DNA from: Phragmitibacter sp965284365 | GTDB taxonomy: Bacteria > Verrucomicrobiota > Verrucomicrobiia > Verrucomicrobiales > Verrucomicrobiaceae | Reading direction: 5' to 3' | DNA length: 64,000 nucleotides | NCBI GenBank assembly: GCA_965284365.1 | Contig: OZ260079.1 | Location: forward strand, 5,394,001 to 5,458,000 | In this document: positions 35,912 through 45,500 of the stretch, one piece after another | Numbering within the stretch: position 1 is the stretch's first letter | Layout of the letters: each line of letters starts with the position of its first letter | Notes under the pieces: model-generated | What the model was told of the DNA's origin: nothing | Database searches by the model: none | The model's input: the letters and a program-made list of their open reading frames with translations, nothing else | Made by a program: the position numbers and the translations under genes

Positions 35912-36457
35912 TTATTCCGTGCCTTTCGGAGCGGGCGCTGGAGTTGGATTTTCTGCAGGCGGCGGGGTCGAGGGAGCGGGAGTTGGCGTGGGTTTCAGAG
36001 CGTCCTGAACTTTTTTCGTGGCTTCATCCAGTGTGGCGGCGGTCTCTGTTTTTGCCTTTTCGTAGGCGGCTTTTGCTTCTTCGGCAGCTTTGTCAGCGAC
36101 GACCTTGGCTTCGTCTACCGCTTTGGAAGTGGCGACTTTCGCTTCCTCATAGGCAGCGGCGGCTTTTTCCTTGCCCTCCGCAGCCATTTCTTTGGCGGAT
36201 TCCACCGCTTTATCGGTGGCTACTTTGGCCTTTTCGACGGCTTTGGCGCCCTCTTCCTTCGCGATGGCGGCGCCCTCAGCGATTTTTTCCTTGGCGGTTT
36301 CGAGGCCTTCGGCTGTGGCTTTCTTGGCCTCTTCGATAGCGGCAGAGGCTTCTTTCTGGGCCTTGTCTGCGTGCTCCTGGGCGCTTTTCTTTTGCTGCTC
36401 ACAGGCGGTGAGCCCGCAGGCCAACAGGGTGACGATGAATGTGTATTTTGGTATCAT
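35912..36457 (-). CDS. Coiled-coil lipoprotein with Ala/Lys/Glu repeats
   Basis: A 181-residue lipoprotein precursor (start 36457, MIPKYTFIV). The lipobox is LTAC, with the cysteine at residue 19. The mature part is a long Ala/Lys/Glu-rich helix with repeated units such as EAKKATAEGLETAKEK and EAKVATSKAVDEAKV, resembling apolipoprotein/LEA-like repeats, followed by a Pro/Thr/Ala-rich tail. It is probably an outer-membrane-anchored helical spacer or stress-protection protein. Upstream starts lack a signal sequence. Confidence 0.75.
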   Translation of the reverse strand: MIPKYTFIVTLLACGLTACEQQKKSAQEHADKAQKEASAAIEEAKKATAEGLETAKEKIAEGAAIAKEEGAKAVEKAKVATDKAVESAKEMAAEGKEKAAAAYEEAKVATSKAVDEAKVVADKAAEEAKAAYEKAKTETAATLDEATKKVQDALKPTPTPAPSTPPPAENPTPAPAPKGTE

Positions 36458-36660
36458 GATGGAATGGAGTTGAGAAGTCTCTGACAGCGGTAAATCGGAC
36501 ATTATTCAATTTAGATTGGCTCCCGAAAAGACGGTTGAGACATTGACGCATCGACTCACGCCCTCGCGCTCCCAAATTTCATGCTGACATACTTTTCGAG
36601 AAGCCGTCTAGCCAAGCGGCATTTGATGAGCGATGGTGCGCGCCCCTTTTCCGTCTGAAC

Positions 36661-37695
36661 ATGCTTTCCTGGTTCCATCCTCATGCGTTTCCGCTCTATC
36701 TGGCTCCGATGGCCGGGGTGACGGACACGGTCTTCCGCAGCCTATGCAAAGAACTGGGCGCGGATGTGATGGTGACGGAGTTCGTCTCTGCGGAAGGCAT
36801 TCTGCAAGCGGACGACAGGACGCGGAAGTACACCGAATTCGAAGACGAGCAACGGCCTGTGGGCGTGCAGCTTTTCGGCGCGGATGGCCAGCGCATGGGT
36901 GAAGCCGCGCGGAAGATCGTGGACTGGAAGCGTCCGGACTTCATCGACATCAATTTTGGCTGCCCGGTGAACAAGGTGGTGGCGCGTAATGGCGGCTCCT
37001 CCTTGCTGAAGGATTGTCCCCTGCTCCGCTCAGTGGCGGATGGCATTGTGAAAGGGGTGGAGGTGCCTGTGACGGCGAAGATCCGCATTGGCTGGGACCA
37101 AAACATGATCAACGCGGTGGAAGTGTGCCGTCTGCTGGAGGACTCCGGGATCCAAGCCATCGCCGTGCATGGACGCACGCGCAGTCAGGGCTATACGGGC
37201 CGGGCGGACTGGGACGTGATCGCGCAATGCGCGGACGCTGTGAAGATTCCGGTCATCGGCAATGGCGATATCTCCACCGGCGAAGATGTGGCTCTGAGAA
37301 AGAGCACTACTAGCGTGAGCGGCGTGATGATCGGCCGGGCAGCCATGGCTAACCCATGGGTTTTTGGTGAAGCACAGCACTATCTGAAAACGGGAGAACA
37401 TCTTGCGCCGCCAACCGTGGAAGATCGTTTCTACTTCATGACGCGTCATTGCCGTCTGGCGCTCAAGTCCACGCGGTATCACGGCACGGAACTGCAAACG
37501 ATGCGCGCAATGCGCACGCGGCTGATGGCCTATACTCAGGGGCTGCCTGGCAGCAAACATCTGCGGATGCTCTTCTGCAAAGTGGAGAGTGTAACGGAAC
37601 TGGAAGACATCGCTGCTGAGTATCTGCGGCAGCATGAAGCGGGCGAACTCATCAAGTGGGGGGCGCGGGCGCTGCCGGAACTGGCTGCGCTATAA
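36661..37695 (+). CDS. dus: tRNA-dihydrouridine synthase
   Basis: The 344-residue FMN enzyme reduces uridines in the tRNA D-loop using NADPH. It shows LYLAPMAGVTDTVFR, DINFGCPVNKVV with the catalytic cysteine C101, KIRIGWD, AVHGRTRSQGYTGRADW, VIGNGDI and MIGRAAMANPWVFG (FMN site), and a C-terminal helical tRNA-binding domain. It looks most like the DusB branch, but the subfamily is not certain. It is followed 9 bases later by a membrane-protein frame. Confidence 0.93.
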   Translation: MLSWFHPHAFPLYLAPMAGVTDTVFRSLCKELGADVMVTEFVSAEGILQADDRTRKYTEFEDEQRPVGVQLFGADGQRMGEAARKIVDWKRPDFIDINFGCPVNKVVARNGGSSLLKDCPLLRSVADGIVKGVEVPVTAKIRIGWDQNMINAVEVCRLLEDSGIQAIAVHGRTRSQGYTGRADWDVIAQCADAVKIPVIGNGDISTGEDVALRKSTTSVSGVMIGRAAMANPWVFGEAQHYLKTGEHLAPPTVEDRFYFMTRHCRLALKSTRYHGTELQTMRAMRTRLMAYTQGLPGSKHLRMLFCKVESVTELEDIAAEYLRQHEAGELIKWGARALPELAAL

Positions 37696-37725
37696 GTTAT
37701 CAGCGTGCCCCATTGGTTTGTGCGG

Positions 37726-39855
37726 ATGATGAAGCTGCCCTGTGAAGTGAAAACACGCTCCTGTTTGCCGACCGTCACGGGCTGGCTGCTTGTGCTTTCG
37801 CTCCTGGCACTGAGTGTGGTGGGCGTCCAGAAGACCACGCGAGTGAAGCTCTTCTGGGAGACTTCGCCGCTGAAGATGCAGAACATTCGTCAGGTAGAGG
37901 CGTTAGCGCTGCGCTATCAACCCACGAAGGAACAACTGGCTGACGAGGATGGCTGGCGGCAAGTGGCGGTGCGGGAGAATGGTGAGACGCTGGTGCTGCA
38001 AGCCGTCTCCTCCGAAGAAGTGGCGGCACAAGGGCGCGGGCGCTATGCGGTGACGCCGAAGAACCTATGGTTCTCCTCCACGGATGGGACTGATCCGCGC
38101 AGCAATGGACGTGTGTATGATCTGTGGTTGCCGTGGATCGTGCCGGCGGCTCTATGGCACACATTGCGCATTGGCTTTATTGTCTTGTTGGTTCTTCACG
38201 GGGTGTTGCTCTGGCGGCTCCGGAGGGAACATTTGGCTGGAGTGAAGCTGACCGCGCTACAGGAGTGGCGGCAACATCGGTGGTTCTGGCTGGGATGCGT
38301 GGGTGTGGTGGCAGTGAGGTTTCTGCTCACAGCTTGGGATGAAATAGTGGCGGCGCCTTCGGACCCGGAGAGCTACGTCTTTTTCGCGCGACAGGGGTTT
38401 TATGGGATGTCTCCCAATGCTCATGTGCGGCTGCCGGTGTATCCTGTGTTTCTAAGTGTGTGTCAGGCAACGGGACTGCCGCTGCGGTTTTGGATGGAGG
38501 TAGTGCAGTGGGGTGCGTTTGCGATCTTCGCGGCGGGCTGCCGGATGTGCGGCGCTTCGCGGGGGGCGGTCCTGGCGGTTTTCGCCGCGCTGATGCTGTG
38601 CCCTCTCATGGCGGACTGGAGCAACTATTGCTTTCCGGACATTCTTTATGCGCCGCTATCATTTGCGGTGGTAGGGTTGCTGCTTTGGCTGGTGGCACGA
38701 CCTCGCTGGTGGCTGGGGATTGTCTGCGGTATCGGCATTGGACTGTTGCTGAATCTGCGGGAGGAACGCGTGCTGATCTATGGCATGTGGTTCCTTGCTT
38801 TGGTAGCGGCTTTGGGTTTATCACCACGACGGGCGCGTGCGGTCGTTGGCATGATGCTGGCGTTTCTGGTCATGTTCGCCGTGGATGCGGGATTCAAGGC
38901 TTCCTTCAAGGCGCGCACGGGTATTGAGGGGAACAGCCTGCTGGCGACACCGGGAATGAAGTCACTGATGGAGACGCTCTTCAGTCTGCCGCAGGAGGGG
39001 CCGCCGCAGCGCTACTTCCTGGTGGACGCGGAGATGCGGAAGTATGCGGCCTCGCTGAGTCCGACGTTCCGTGAGGCGAATACAGTCTTCGAGAAATCGC
39101 ATTTCCTAGGGAACATCAACACCGCAGATGGGAGGCGTGATCTGTCGCCAGATGCCATCGTGTGGGAAAGCCTGAATGCTTTCGCGGTGGATGGCAGCAA
39201 AGCATTGTTGGGAAGAGAGCAACGGATGCTGAAGGTCCGGGAGGAGATCGAGAATAGCCTGCTGACGCTTTCGGTGCCGAGGCAGACTATTTATATGGGG
39301 GGAACTTTTCCTATCAATGACGCTGTGGTGACGCTGTTAAAGGAACAGGCAGCGAGTTTGGCAGCGAACAGTTTGAGGATGGCCTTTCTTGTGCCTCCGA
39401 TGGAGACTTTCCCTGCCGTGTATGCTCGGGGTGACAAAACTATCCCCATGTATGACGAAGTGGCGAATCGGCGGACGGAATTGGCGGCGAAGCTGGATGC
39501 CGCGGAAGTAAGCCGGCCTGGATGGGTGCGAGCAGGATGGCGGGTGGTGCACTGGCTGCGGCTGGCGGCGATGCCGGTGCTCGCGGTGATGGTGGCTGCG
39601 ATGGCAGTGTGGTGGGTGTTGAGCGGAGAATGGAAGCGAGTGACGCGGCGCGGTATGCTGCTGTGGGTGCCGGTTGCAGTCTTGGCGTATTTTGCGAGCA
39701 CACGGCTAATGATGTGCACGATCCTGGCGGTGTATTTTGGCGATGCGCCAAGGTATTTGCTGCCTCTGGCTCTGGCGGTATTGCCGATGGCGGTGCTGGC
39801 GGTGGATGGACTGAGGAAGCGGCGTGGTGGGGTAGCTACGAGATCAGGGGTGTAG
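37726..39855 (+). CDS. Polytopic membrane protein, glycosyltransferase-39-like
   Basis: A 709-residue membrane protein with about ten hydrophobic segments (first at residues 17-34) and two soluble loops (about 45-140 and 400-610). SDPESYVFFARQGFYG after the third segment resembles the acidic loop of GT-C membrane glycosyltransferases such as ArnT/PMT family, and NLREERVLIY could be part of its inner face. A sugar-transfer role is suggested but not proven. Start at ATG 37726; GTG 37705 is an alternative. It follows dus closely. Confidence 0.65.
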   Translation: MMKLPCEVKTRSCLPTVTGWLLVLSLLALSVVGVQKTTRVKLFWETSPLKMQNIRQVEALALRYQPTKEQLADEDGWRQVAVRENGETLVLQAVSSEEVAAQGRGRYAVTPKNLWFSSTDGTDPRSNGRVYDLWLPWIVPAALWHTLRIGFIVLLVLHGVLLWRLRREHLAGVKLTALQEWRQHRWFWLGCVGVVAVRFLLTAWDEIVAAPSDPESYVFFARQGFYGMSPNAHVRLPVYPVFLSVCQATGLPLRFWMEVVQWGAFAIFAAGCRMCGASRGAVLAVFAALMLCPLMADWSNYCFPDILYAPLSFAVVGLLLWLVARPRWWLGIVCGIGIGLLLNLREERVLIYGMWFLALVAALGLSPRRARAVVGMMLAFLVMFAVDAGFKASFKARTGIEGNSLLATPGMKSLMETLFSLPQEGPPQRYFLVDAEMRKYAASLSPTFREANTVFEKSHFLGNINTADGRRDLSPDAIVWESLNAFAVDGSKALLGREQRMLKVREEIENSLLTLSVPRQTIYMGGTFPINDAVVTLLKEQAASLAANSLRMAFLVPPMETFPAVYARGDKTIPMYDEVANRRTELAAKLDAAEVSRPGWVRAGWRVVHWLRLAAMPVLAVMVAAMAVWWVLSGEWKRVTRRGMLLWVPVAVLAYFASTRLMMCTILAVYFGDAPRYLLPLALAVLPMAVLAVDGLRKRRGGVATRSGV

Positions 39856-39918
39856 CCACTCCGTGCGCGTCGGAGCAAGCTCCTACAACCTAGCGGCGGC
39901 GAGCCGCACGCACTCCGG
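39856..39918. repeat. GGAGC-hairpin dispersed repeat, copy 2
   Basis: Carries CGTCGGAGCAAGCTCCTACA, TAGCGGCGGC and CGCACGCACTCCGGG, directly after the stop of the membrane-protein gene. The hairpin core is identical to copy 1. Confidence 0.65.
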
Positions 39919-40021
39919 GTCGAGGGTGATACTTGGCGGATGGTGTTTGACTGAATGTTGCGGTGTGGCGCTGCCGCTTCCCACCGCAGTCCAAAAATAT
40001 TCGACGAGCTTCGGTGATGAA

Positions 40022-40873
40022 CTATGGCCTCACAGGAGTCGGTAGCGGCTTCGGTGCTTCGGGTTCGAAGTCGAGGAGCTTTTGGTGAGCGCTGAGGGCG
40101 CGGCGGGCTTCTTTGAAGAAGGCATCCATGTCTTCCGGAGTGCGCTTTTCATCGATCATCTGATTGATGGTTTTAACTGATTTTTCCAGGTTCAGATTGG
40201 CGGCGGCCATTTGCTTCTGGGCAGAACTGTAGGCCGTGGCGAAGAGTTCGCTGGCTTCCTGGTAGCCACGGCGCTCCCCTTCCGTGCGATAGAATTCGCG
40301 CTCTTTCTCCCGGAAGTCTCGGCTGAAGAGGCGCTTCCAAAACGAGTTCTTCATGTTTGGGCTATCCACTTTTGCTTCGGCGCGTTTCGAGAAATAAGTG
40401 GCGAGTTCCGTGAACTCCTGGAAAGGCTTTTGATATTGCTTTTGCAGATGATTGAGACCAGTGGCGATGTTGGAAAGCTTCTGGGCTTCGTTCGCGGAGA
40501 GGGCCTGACCAGACTTCACTTTCTGCTCGAGCACGGCGAGGTAGTCCAGGGTCTTCCTGTTGCCTTCCAGGATATCGCTGAACTGATCCATGGCGCCGGC
40601 CATGCGCTTGCGTTCCTCCTGACGCTGGCCGTCGAGTTCCTTGCCGTGACGCTCAATCATGGCGTCGATGTCCTGCTGGTGCTGCTGGATCATCGCATTG
40701 AGAGAATTGCGGTGCTCCTCCTCCTTGGCCCGGAGCATGGCGGCGGCATTGACCTCGGTCTCGCGCAGGCTTTGCTCGGCAGCCCACTGTTTCTGTTTGG
40801 TCTGCCACACCCAAGTCCCCATGCTCGCGAGGGAGAGGATGAGCAGTGCGAAAAGGGCTCGGACTTGTGTCAT
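40022..40873 (-). CDS. Membrane-anchored coiled-coil protein
   Basis: A 283-residue protein with one N-terminal membrane segment (about 4-23), then a long charged coiled coil (about 30-120, e.g. MLRAKEEEHRNSLNAMIQQH) and a helical C-terminal part. No enzymatic motif. It could be a periplasmic structural or scaffold protein. The start at 40873 (MTQVRALF) is the first that gives a signal anchor. It is divergent from the Gfo/Idh gene with 98 bases between. Confidence 0.68.
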   Translation of the reverse strand: MTQVRALFALLILSLASMGTWVWQTKQKQWAAEQSLRETEVNAAAMLRAKEEEHRNSLNAMIQQHQQDIDAMIERHGKELDGQRQEERKRMAGAMDQFSDILEGNRKTLDYLAVLEQKVKSGQALSANEAQKLSNIATGLNHLQKQYQKPFQEFTELATYFSKRAEAKVDSPNMKNSFWKRLFSRDFREKEREFYRTEGERRGYQEASELFATAYSSAQKQMAAANLNLEKSVKTINQMIDEKRTPEDMDAFFKEARRALSAHQKLLDFEPEAPKPLPTPVRP

Positions 40874-40971
40874 ACGGTAGGTTCGTATCCTTGGACTACG
40901 GGGCAAGCCGAATGTTGAACAGGCGCACAAAATGTCTTTGCAGGCGCGCGCGGCCCGCTACGATCTGCCCC

Positions 40972-42351
40972 ATGAAAAAACAGGCTTCCTCTCCGTCCCG
41001 CCGCCGTTTCCTCAAGGGTGCGGCTGCCGTCATCGGCTTTCCAACGATCGTCCCGTCGAGCGTCTTTGGCCAAAACGCGCCGAGCAATCGCATCACCATG
41101 GGGGTGGTGGGTTGGGGCATGATGGGGCCGAGCAATACCAACAGTTTCCTGGGGGAAACGGACTGCCAGATCGTGGCGGCCTGCGATTTGGATAAGAGGG
41201 CACTCGGTGCGGCGGTGGACACGATCAACAAGCGCTATAACAACAGCGACTGCAAAGGCTACCATGACTACCGCGAGATGATGGCGCGGAAAGACATCGA
41301 TACCGTGATGCTGGCGGTGCCGGATCACTGGCATGCGCTGCTAGCGATCGAGGCGGCAAAGAACGGGAAGGACATTTACGGGGAGAAGCCGCTGGCCCGG
41401 ACGATTGCGGAGCAGCAGGCCATTGTGGCGGCGGTGAAACGCTTTGGCCGGATCTGGCAGACGGGATCCTGGCAACGCTCCATTGATCGTTTTCGCGTAG
41501 GAGCGGAGATCGTGCGCAACGGTCTCATTGGGAAGCTGACGGCGGTAGAAGTCGGATTGCCATCCGGCCACAATGACTTTGCCAAAACGAAGGACAAGAT
41601 GAGCGTGACGCCTCCACCGGCGGAGCTGGACTATGAGTTCTGGATCGGGCCATCAAAGATGCAGGAGTACATTGAGGCGCGTATTCACAAGAACTGGCGC
41701 TGGGATTATAATATTGGCGGCGGGCAGTTGTTGGACTGGGTGGGGCACCATGTAGACATCGCGCACTGGGGCATGGATGCGGACAGCACGGGTCCGACGG
41801 AGATCATTCCCGTGCAGGTGGACTTCCCGCCGAAAGACGCTGTCTGGAACACCGCAACGAAGTACCGGACGCAAGCGAAGTATGCGAGTGGCGTGACCAT
41901 GACGATCGCAGGCGGTCACGACGACATCAAGATGGGCACAAAGTGGATCGGTACTGATGGCTGGGTGTGGGTGGATCGCGGTGGTTTTGACGCCTCCCGT
42001 GATGATCTGCGCAAGAAGGTGCAGCGCCGTCAAAAAGGTGCGGATGGCAAGGACACAGTCGTGGAGGCGTATGAAGCGCCGAAGCTGGGTGAAGACGTGA
42101 TCAAGAAGAAGCTTTATGAGACGCTGGGGCATCACCGGAATTTCCTGGATTGCGTGAAGTCTCGTCAGCCGACCATCACGCCAGTGGAAACGGCGCATCA
42201 TAGTGCGATCCCGGGGCATTTGTCGTTGATATCGCTAATGGTGAATCGCCCGCTGAAGTGGGACCCGGAGAAGGAAGTGATCGTGGGCGATGACGAAGCC
42301 AGCAAGCTGCTGACGCGTGAGTATCGTGGGCCGTGGAAGTTGGAGGCGTAG
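40972..42351 (+). CDS. Tat-exported Gfo/Idh/MocA oxidoreductase
   Basis: A 459-residue NAD(P)-dependent sugar oxidoreductase with a Tat signal SRRRFLKGAAAVIG (about 9-22). The Rossmann motif is GVVGWGMMGPSNTN, the catalytic lysine motif is GEKPLARTIAEQQ, and the C-terminal domain has GGGQLLDWVGHHVDIAHWG. Exported Gfo/Idh proteins are very common in PVC bacteria and probably act on sugars in the periplasm with tightly bound cofactor. The next gene has a DUF1080 domain, pointing to 3-keto-sugar chemistry. Start 40972 places the Tat motif near the N-terminus; the frame extends back to 40846. Confidence 0.88.
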   Translation: MKKQASSPSRRRFLKGAAAVIGFPTIVPSSVFGQNAPSNRITMGVVGWGMMGPSNTNSFLGETDCQIVAACDLDKRALGAAVDTINKRYNNSDCKGYHDYREMMARKDIDTVMLAVPDHWHALLAIEAAKNGKDIYGEKPLARTIAEQQAIVAAVKRFGRIWQTGSWQRSIDRFRVGAEIVRNGLIGKLTAVEVGLPSGHNDFAKTKDKMSVTPPPAELDYEFWIGPSKMQEYIEARIHKNWRWDYNIGGGQLLDWVGHHVDIAHWGMDADSTGPTEIIPVQVDFPPKDAVWNTATKYRTQAKYASGVTMTIAGGHDDIKMGTKWIGTDGWVWVDRGGFDASRDDLRKKVQRRQKGADGKDTVVEAYEAPKLGEDVIKKKLYETLGHHRNFLDCVKSRQPTITPVETAHHSAIPGHLSLISLMVNRPLKWDPEKEVIVGDDEASKLLTREYRGPWKLEA

Positions 42352-42387
42352 GGCCAGGCTGGCGAGCAGTTGACGTGAATTTTGATT

Positions 42388-42432
42388 CATCCCCGCGCGG
42401 CGGTTTGCCGATTGCGGGGATGTTTGTTTTTC
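42388..42432 (+). terminator. Rho-independent terminator after the Gfo/Idh gene
   Basis: CATCCCCGC (42388-42396) pairs with GCGGGGATG (42414-42422), a perfect 9-base stem with a 17-base loop, followed by TTTGTTTTTC. It lies 36 bases after the stop codon, so the next gene is probably transcribed separately. Confidence 0.75.
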
Positions 42433-42570
42433 GCGCTTGAGAAAAAGCGGGGGTTTAGCGCAAAATGGCGAGAGAAAGCGGCAGGATGCTGCTTCTACCT
42501 TTACTGCGCCCGTTTAATCGCGGGCGTGACTTCGCATCGCGCACAATTTCTTCTCCCCACAACTTTTGTC

Positions 42571-45500
42571 ATGAACGCATTTTCTCGCGCAGGCCTGGCC
42601 GCATTGGCTTTGACGGCTTTTCTGTTACCGGCTTCCCGCTTGGCGGCGGCTGATCCTGTGTCACTTTTTGATGGGAAGAGCCTAACGGGTTGGGAAGGCG
42701 ATCTGAAATGGTGGTCGGTGCAGGATGGGGCGATCATGGGTGGGTCGACGACAGAGAAGATTCCGAAGAACTTTTTCCTTGCTACGCAAAAGTCGTTTCA
42801 CAACTTCGACCTGCGACTGAAGATCAAGCTGACAGGCACACCCAACACAGGGATGATCAACAGTGGCGTGCAGATTCGCAGTCTGCGGGTACCGGGCTCC
42901 TCAGAGATGAGCGGCTACCAGGTGGATGCGGGGGATGGTTGGTGGGGAAAAATGTATGACGAGTCACGCCGCAACAAGGTCATCGCGGAATCTGCGAATC
43001 TGACAGCCGTGAACGCAGCCGTGAAGAAGGATGACTGGAATGAATACCGCATTCGCACGGATGGGCCGCGCATTCAGTCGTGGATCAACGGGGTGCCGGC
43101 GCTGGATTACACGGAGCCGCAGGTGGATATCGCACAGGATGGGCATATTGCTCTGCAGATTCATTCCGGCGGTATCGCGCAGGTGTATGTGAAGGACGTC
43201 ATGGTGAAAGAACTGCCAGTCACGGCTGACGGGCCTACCTGGGACAAGGTTGGTCATCCGAAGGAAAAGAAAGCGGCCGCGCCTCCGGCCACAGCAGCGC
43301 CGATGAAGGAAGGCAATGCTTCCAACGCGAAACCTAACACACCGCAGCAGCAACTAAAGACCTTCAAGGTGCCGGATGGATTCGAAGTGGAACTGGTCGC
43401 GGCGGAAGATGAGGCGGCGGGTATCGGCAAATTCATTGCGGTGCATTTCGATGAGCGGGGCCGCATGTGGAGCATGACGGCGCTGGAATATCCGGTGGAT
43501 GGCAATGAGAATCCCGCGGCAGCGGAGGCGCTCTATGCGAGCCATGCCAAGGACAAGGTGCTGGTCTTTGATACGCCGTTTGCGCCGGGGCCGCAGAAGC
43601 CACGGGTGTTTGCGGATGGCCTGGCCATCCCGCTGGGTATTTTGCCTTATAAGAGCGGCTGCTATGCGCTCCACGGCCCGGACATTGTCTATTTGCGGGA
43701 CACGGATGGGGATGGGAATGCGGATGAGCGGGATGTGATTCTAACTGGATTCGGCGTGCAGGATTCGCATTTGTTTCCGCATCAGTTTACTCGCGCGCCG
43801 GGAGGCTGGATCTGGATGGCGCAGGGAGCGTTCAACTACAGTCAGGTGCGCCGCCCGAATGAGTCCCCTACCCGCGCGATTCAGTTCGATCAGACGCGTA
43901 TGGCGAAGTTCCGGCCAGACGGAGCGGGGTTTGACATCACGAGCAATGGCCCCTGCAACATCTGGGGACTTGTGCTAACAGGTGAAGGTGAGGCTTTCAT
44001 CCAGGAGGCGAATGACTTCGGCTATGCGGTAATGCCGTTTCACGAGTATGCGAACTATCCCGGCTGCTCGGGTAAGCAGTGGAAGAGCTATGCGCCGGAG
44101 TTTCCCAGCATCACGGACTTCCGGCTGGGGGGCACGGGTTTGAGCGGTCTGGCGTTGACCGATGCGAAAGGGCCGTTTCCGGAGCCCTGGCGGGATGTGA
44201 TGCTGGTGGCGAATCCCATCACGCGGAAGATCAATGCGGTGAAACTCAGGCGTGAAGGCACTGGCTGGAAGGCCTCACACCTGCCGGACTTTCTGGATTC
44301 CACGGATGAGATGTTTCGCCCGGTGGCCATGACGCTAGGACCGGATGGCTGTGTTTATGTGGTGGATTGGTATAACAAGATCATTTCCCACAATGAAGTG
44401 CCGCGCACGCATCCGGATCGGGACAAGGTGCGGGGCCGCATCTGGCGCATCAAACCGAAAGTCCAACAACCCTTTGCCGTTAAAGACCTGACGTTGCTTT
44501 CGCATCAGGAACTTGTGGGGATGCTGGGTGGGCCTTCCGTGGCACAGAGCCATCTGGTGTGGCAGACGCTGGCGGATCGGCCAGTGGAAGAGACGACTCC
44601 GCTCCTGGATGCGCTTTTGAATGACGAGACCAAGTCCACGGCGGCGCGGATTCAGGCGTTGTGGGTCTTGTCTGAAAAGGGGCAACTTGAGGCTGAAGAA
44701 CTGCGAAAGCTGTTCCACCATCCCAGCCGAAACGTCAGGCGCGAAGCCGTGCGTGCCTGCGTCTATGCCATCCTGCAGGAGAAAGATGCCACTCTCCTGG
44801 AGAGTCTTGAGAAGCTGCAAAGCGATACGGATACGGAAGTGCGCGCCGAGGTGGTGCGGGCAGCGGGGACATTGCTGGATGCTTTGTCCGCAGCCCCGGA
44901 ACAAGCCACACTGCGCGAATCGACATTGAGCCTGCTGCTGGCTTTCGCTCAGGCGCCCATTGCGGAACCGACCGCGCCTTCATCGCATAATGCCAAAAAG
45001 ATCATCAAGACCGGACTGGCCTACGAGCGGGAGTTCGAGCGGTACCTTGTACGCCTGGCGCTGGAGCGTCATCAGGACGCGGTGGCTGAATTCCTGAAGG
45101 TTCCAAGTGGGGAGAAACTGAGCACGGAGGCGCGTTTGCTGGCGGCTCTCTCGCTGAAAGCCACCGACAGCGTGCCGCTGGTGGCAGCGATTCTGCCACA
45201 ACTGAAACGGCCACCCGGCTCAGAGGAATTGCTCCGCCTGACCGACGCTCTCAGCCAACCTGAAGTGGCAACCGCGTTTCGTGCCGCCTTGAGTGATCCC
45301 GTCAAAAGCCTGCCTTCACTGGAAGCGCTACTGGAAGTGCGGAGCAAGGTGGACGGAAAGCAGATCGCGCCACTCATCGTGGACATCACACGCCGCCTGC
45401 TGATGGGCGATGCGAAGCAGGCCGCTCTTGGACTACGACTGGCATCGGGCTTTCGGATTGCCGGCGTTTCCGATGCCCTGGCGAAGGTCTTGAAGAATCA

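Noticed and set aside
36220..36402. Small Lys/Arg-rich frame inside the coiled-coil lipoprotein
   Set aside because: It results from repetitive AAG/GCC codons in a shifted frame.
41653..42219. A 188-residue minus-strand frame opposite the Gfo/Idh gene
   Set aside because: His/Arg-rich translation with no domain; mirror of the real gene.
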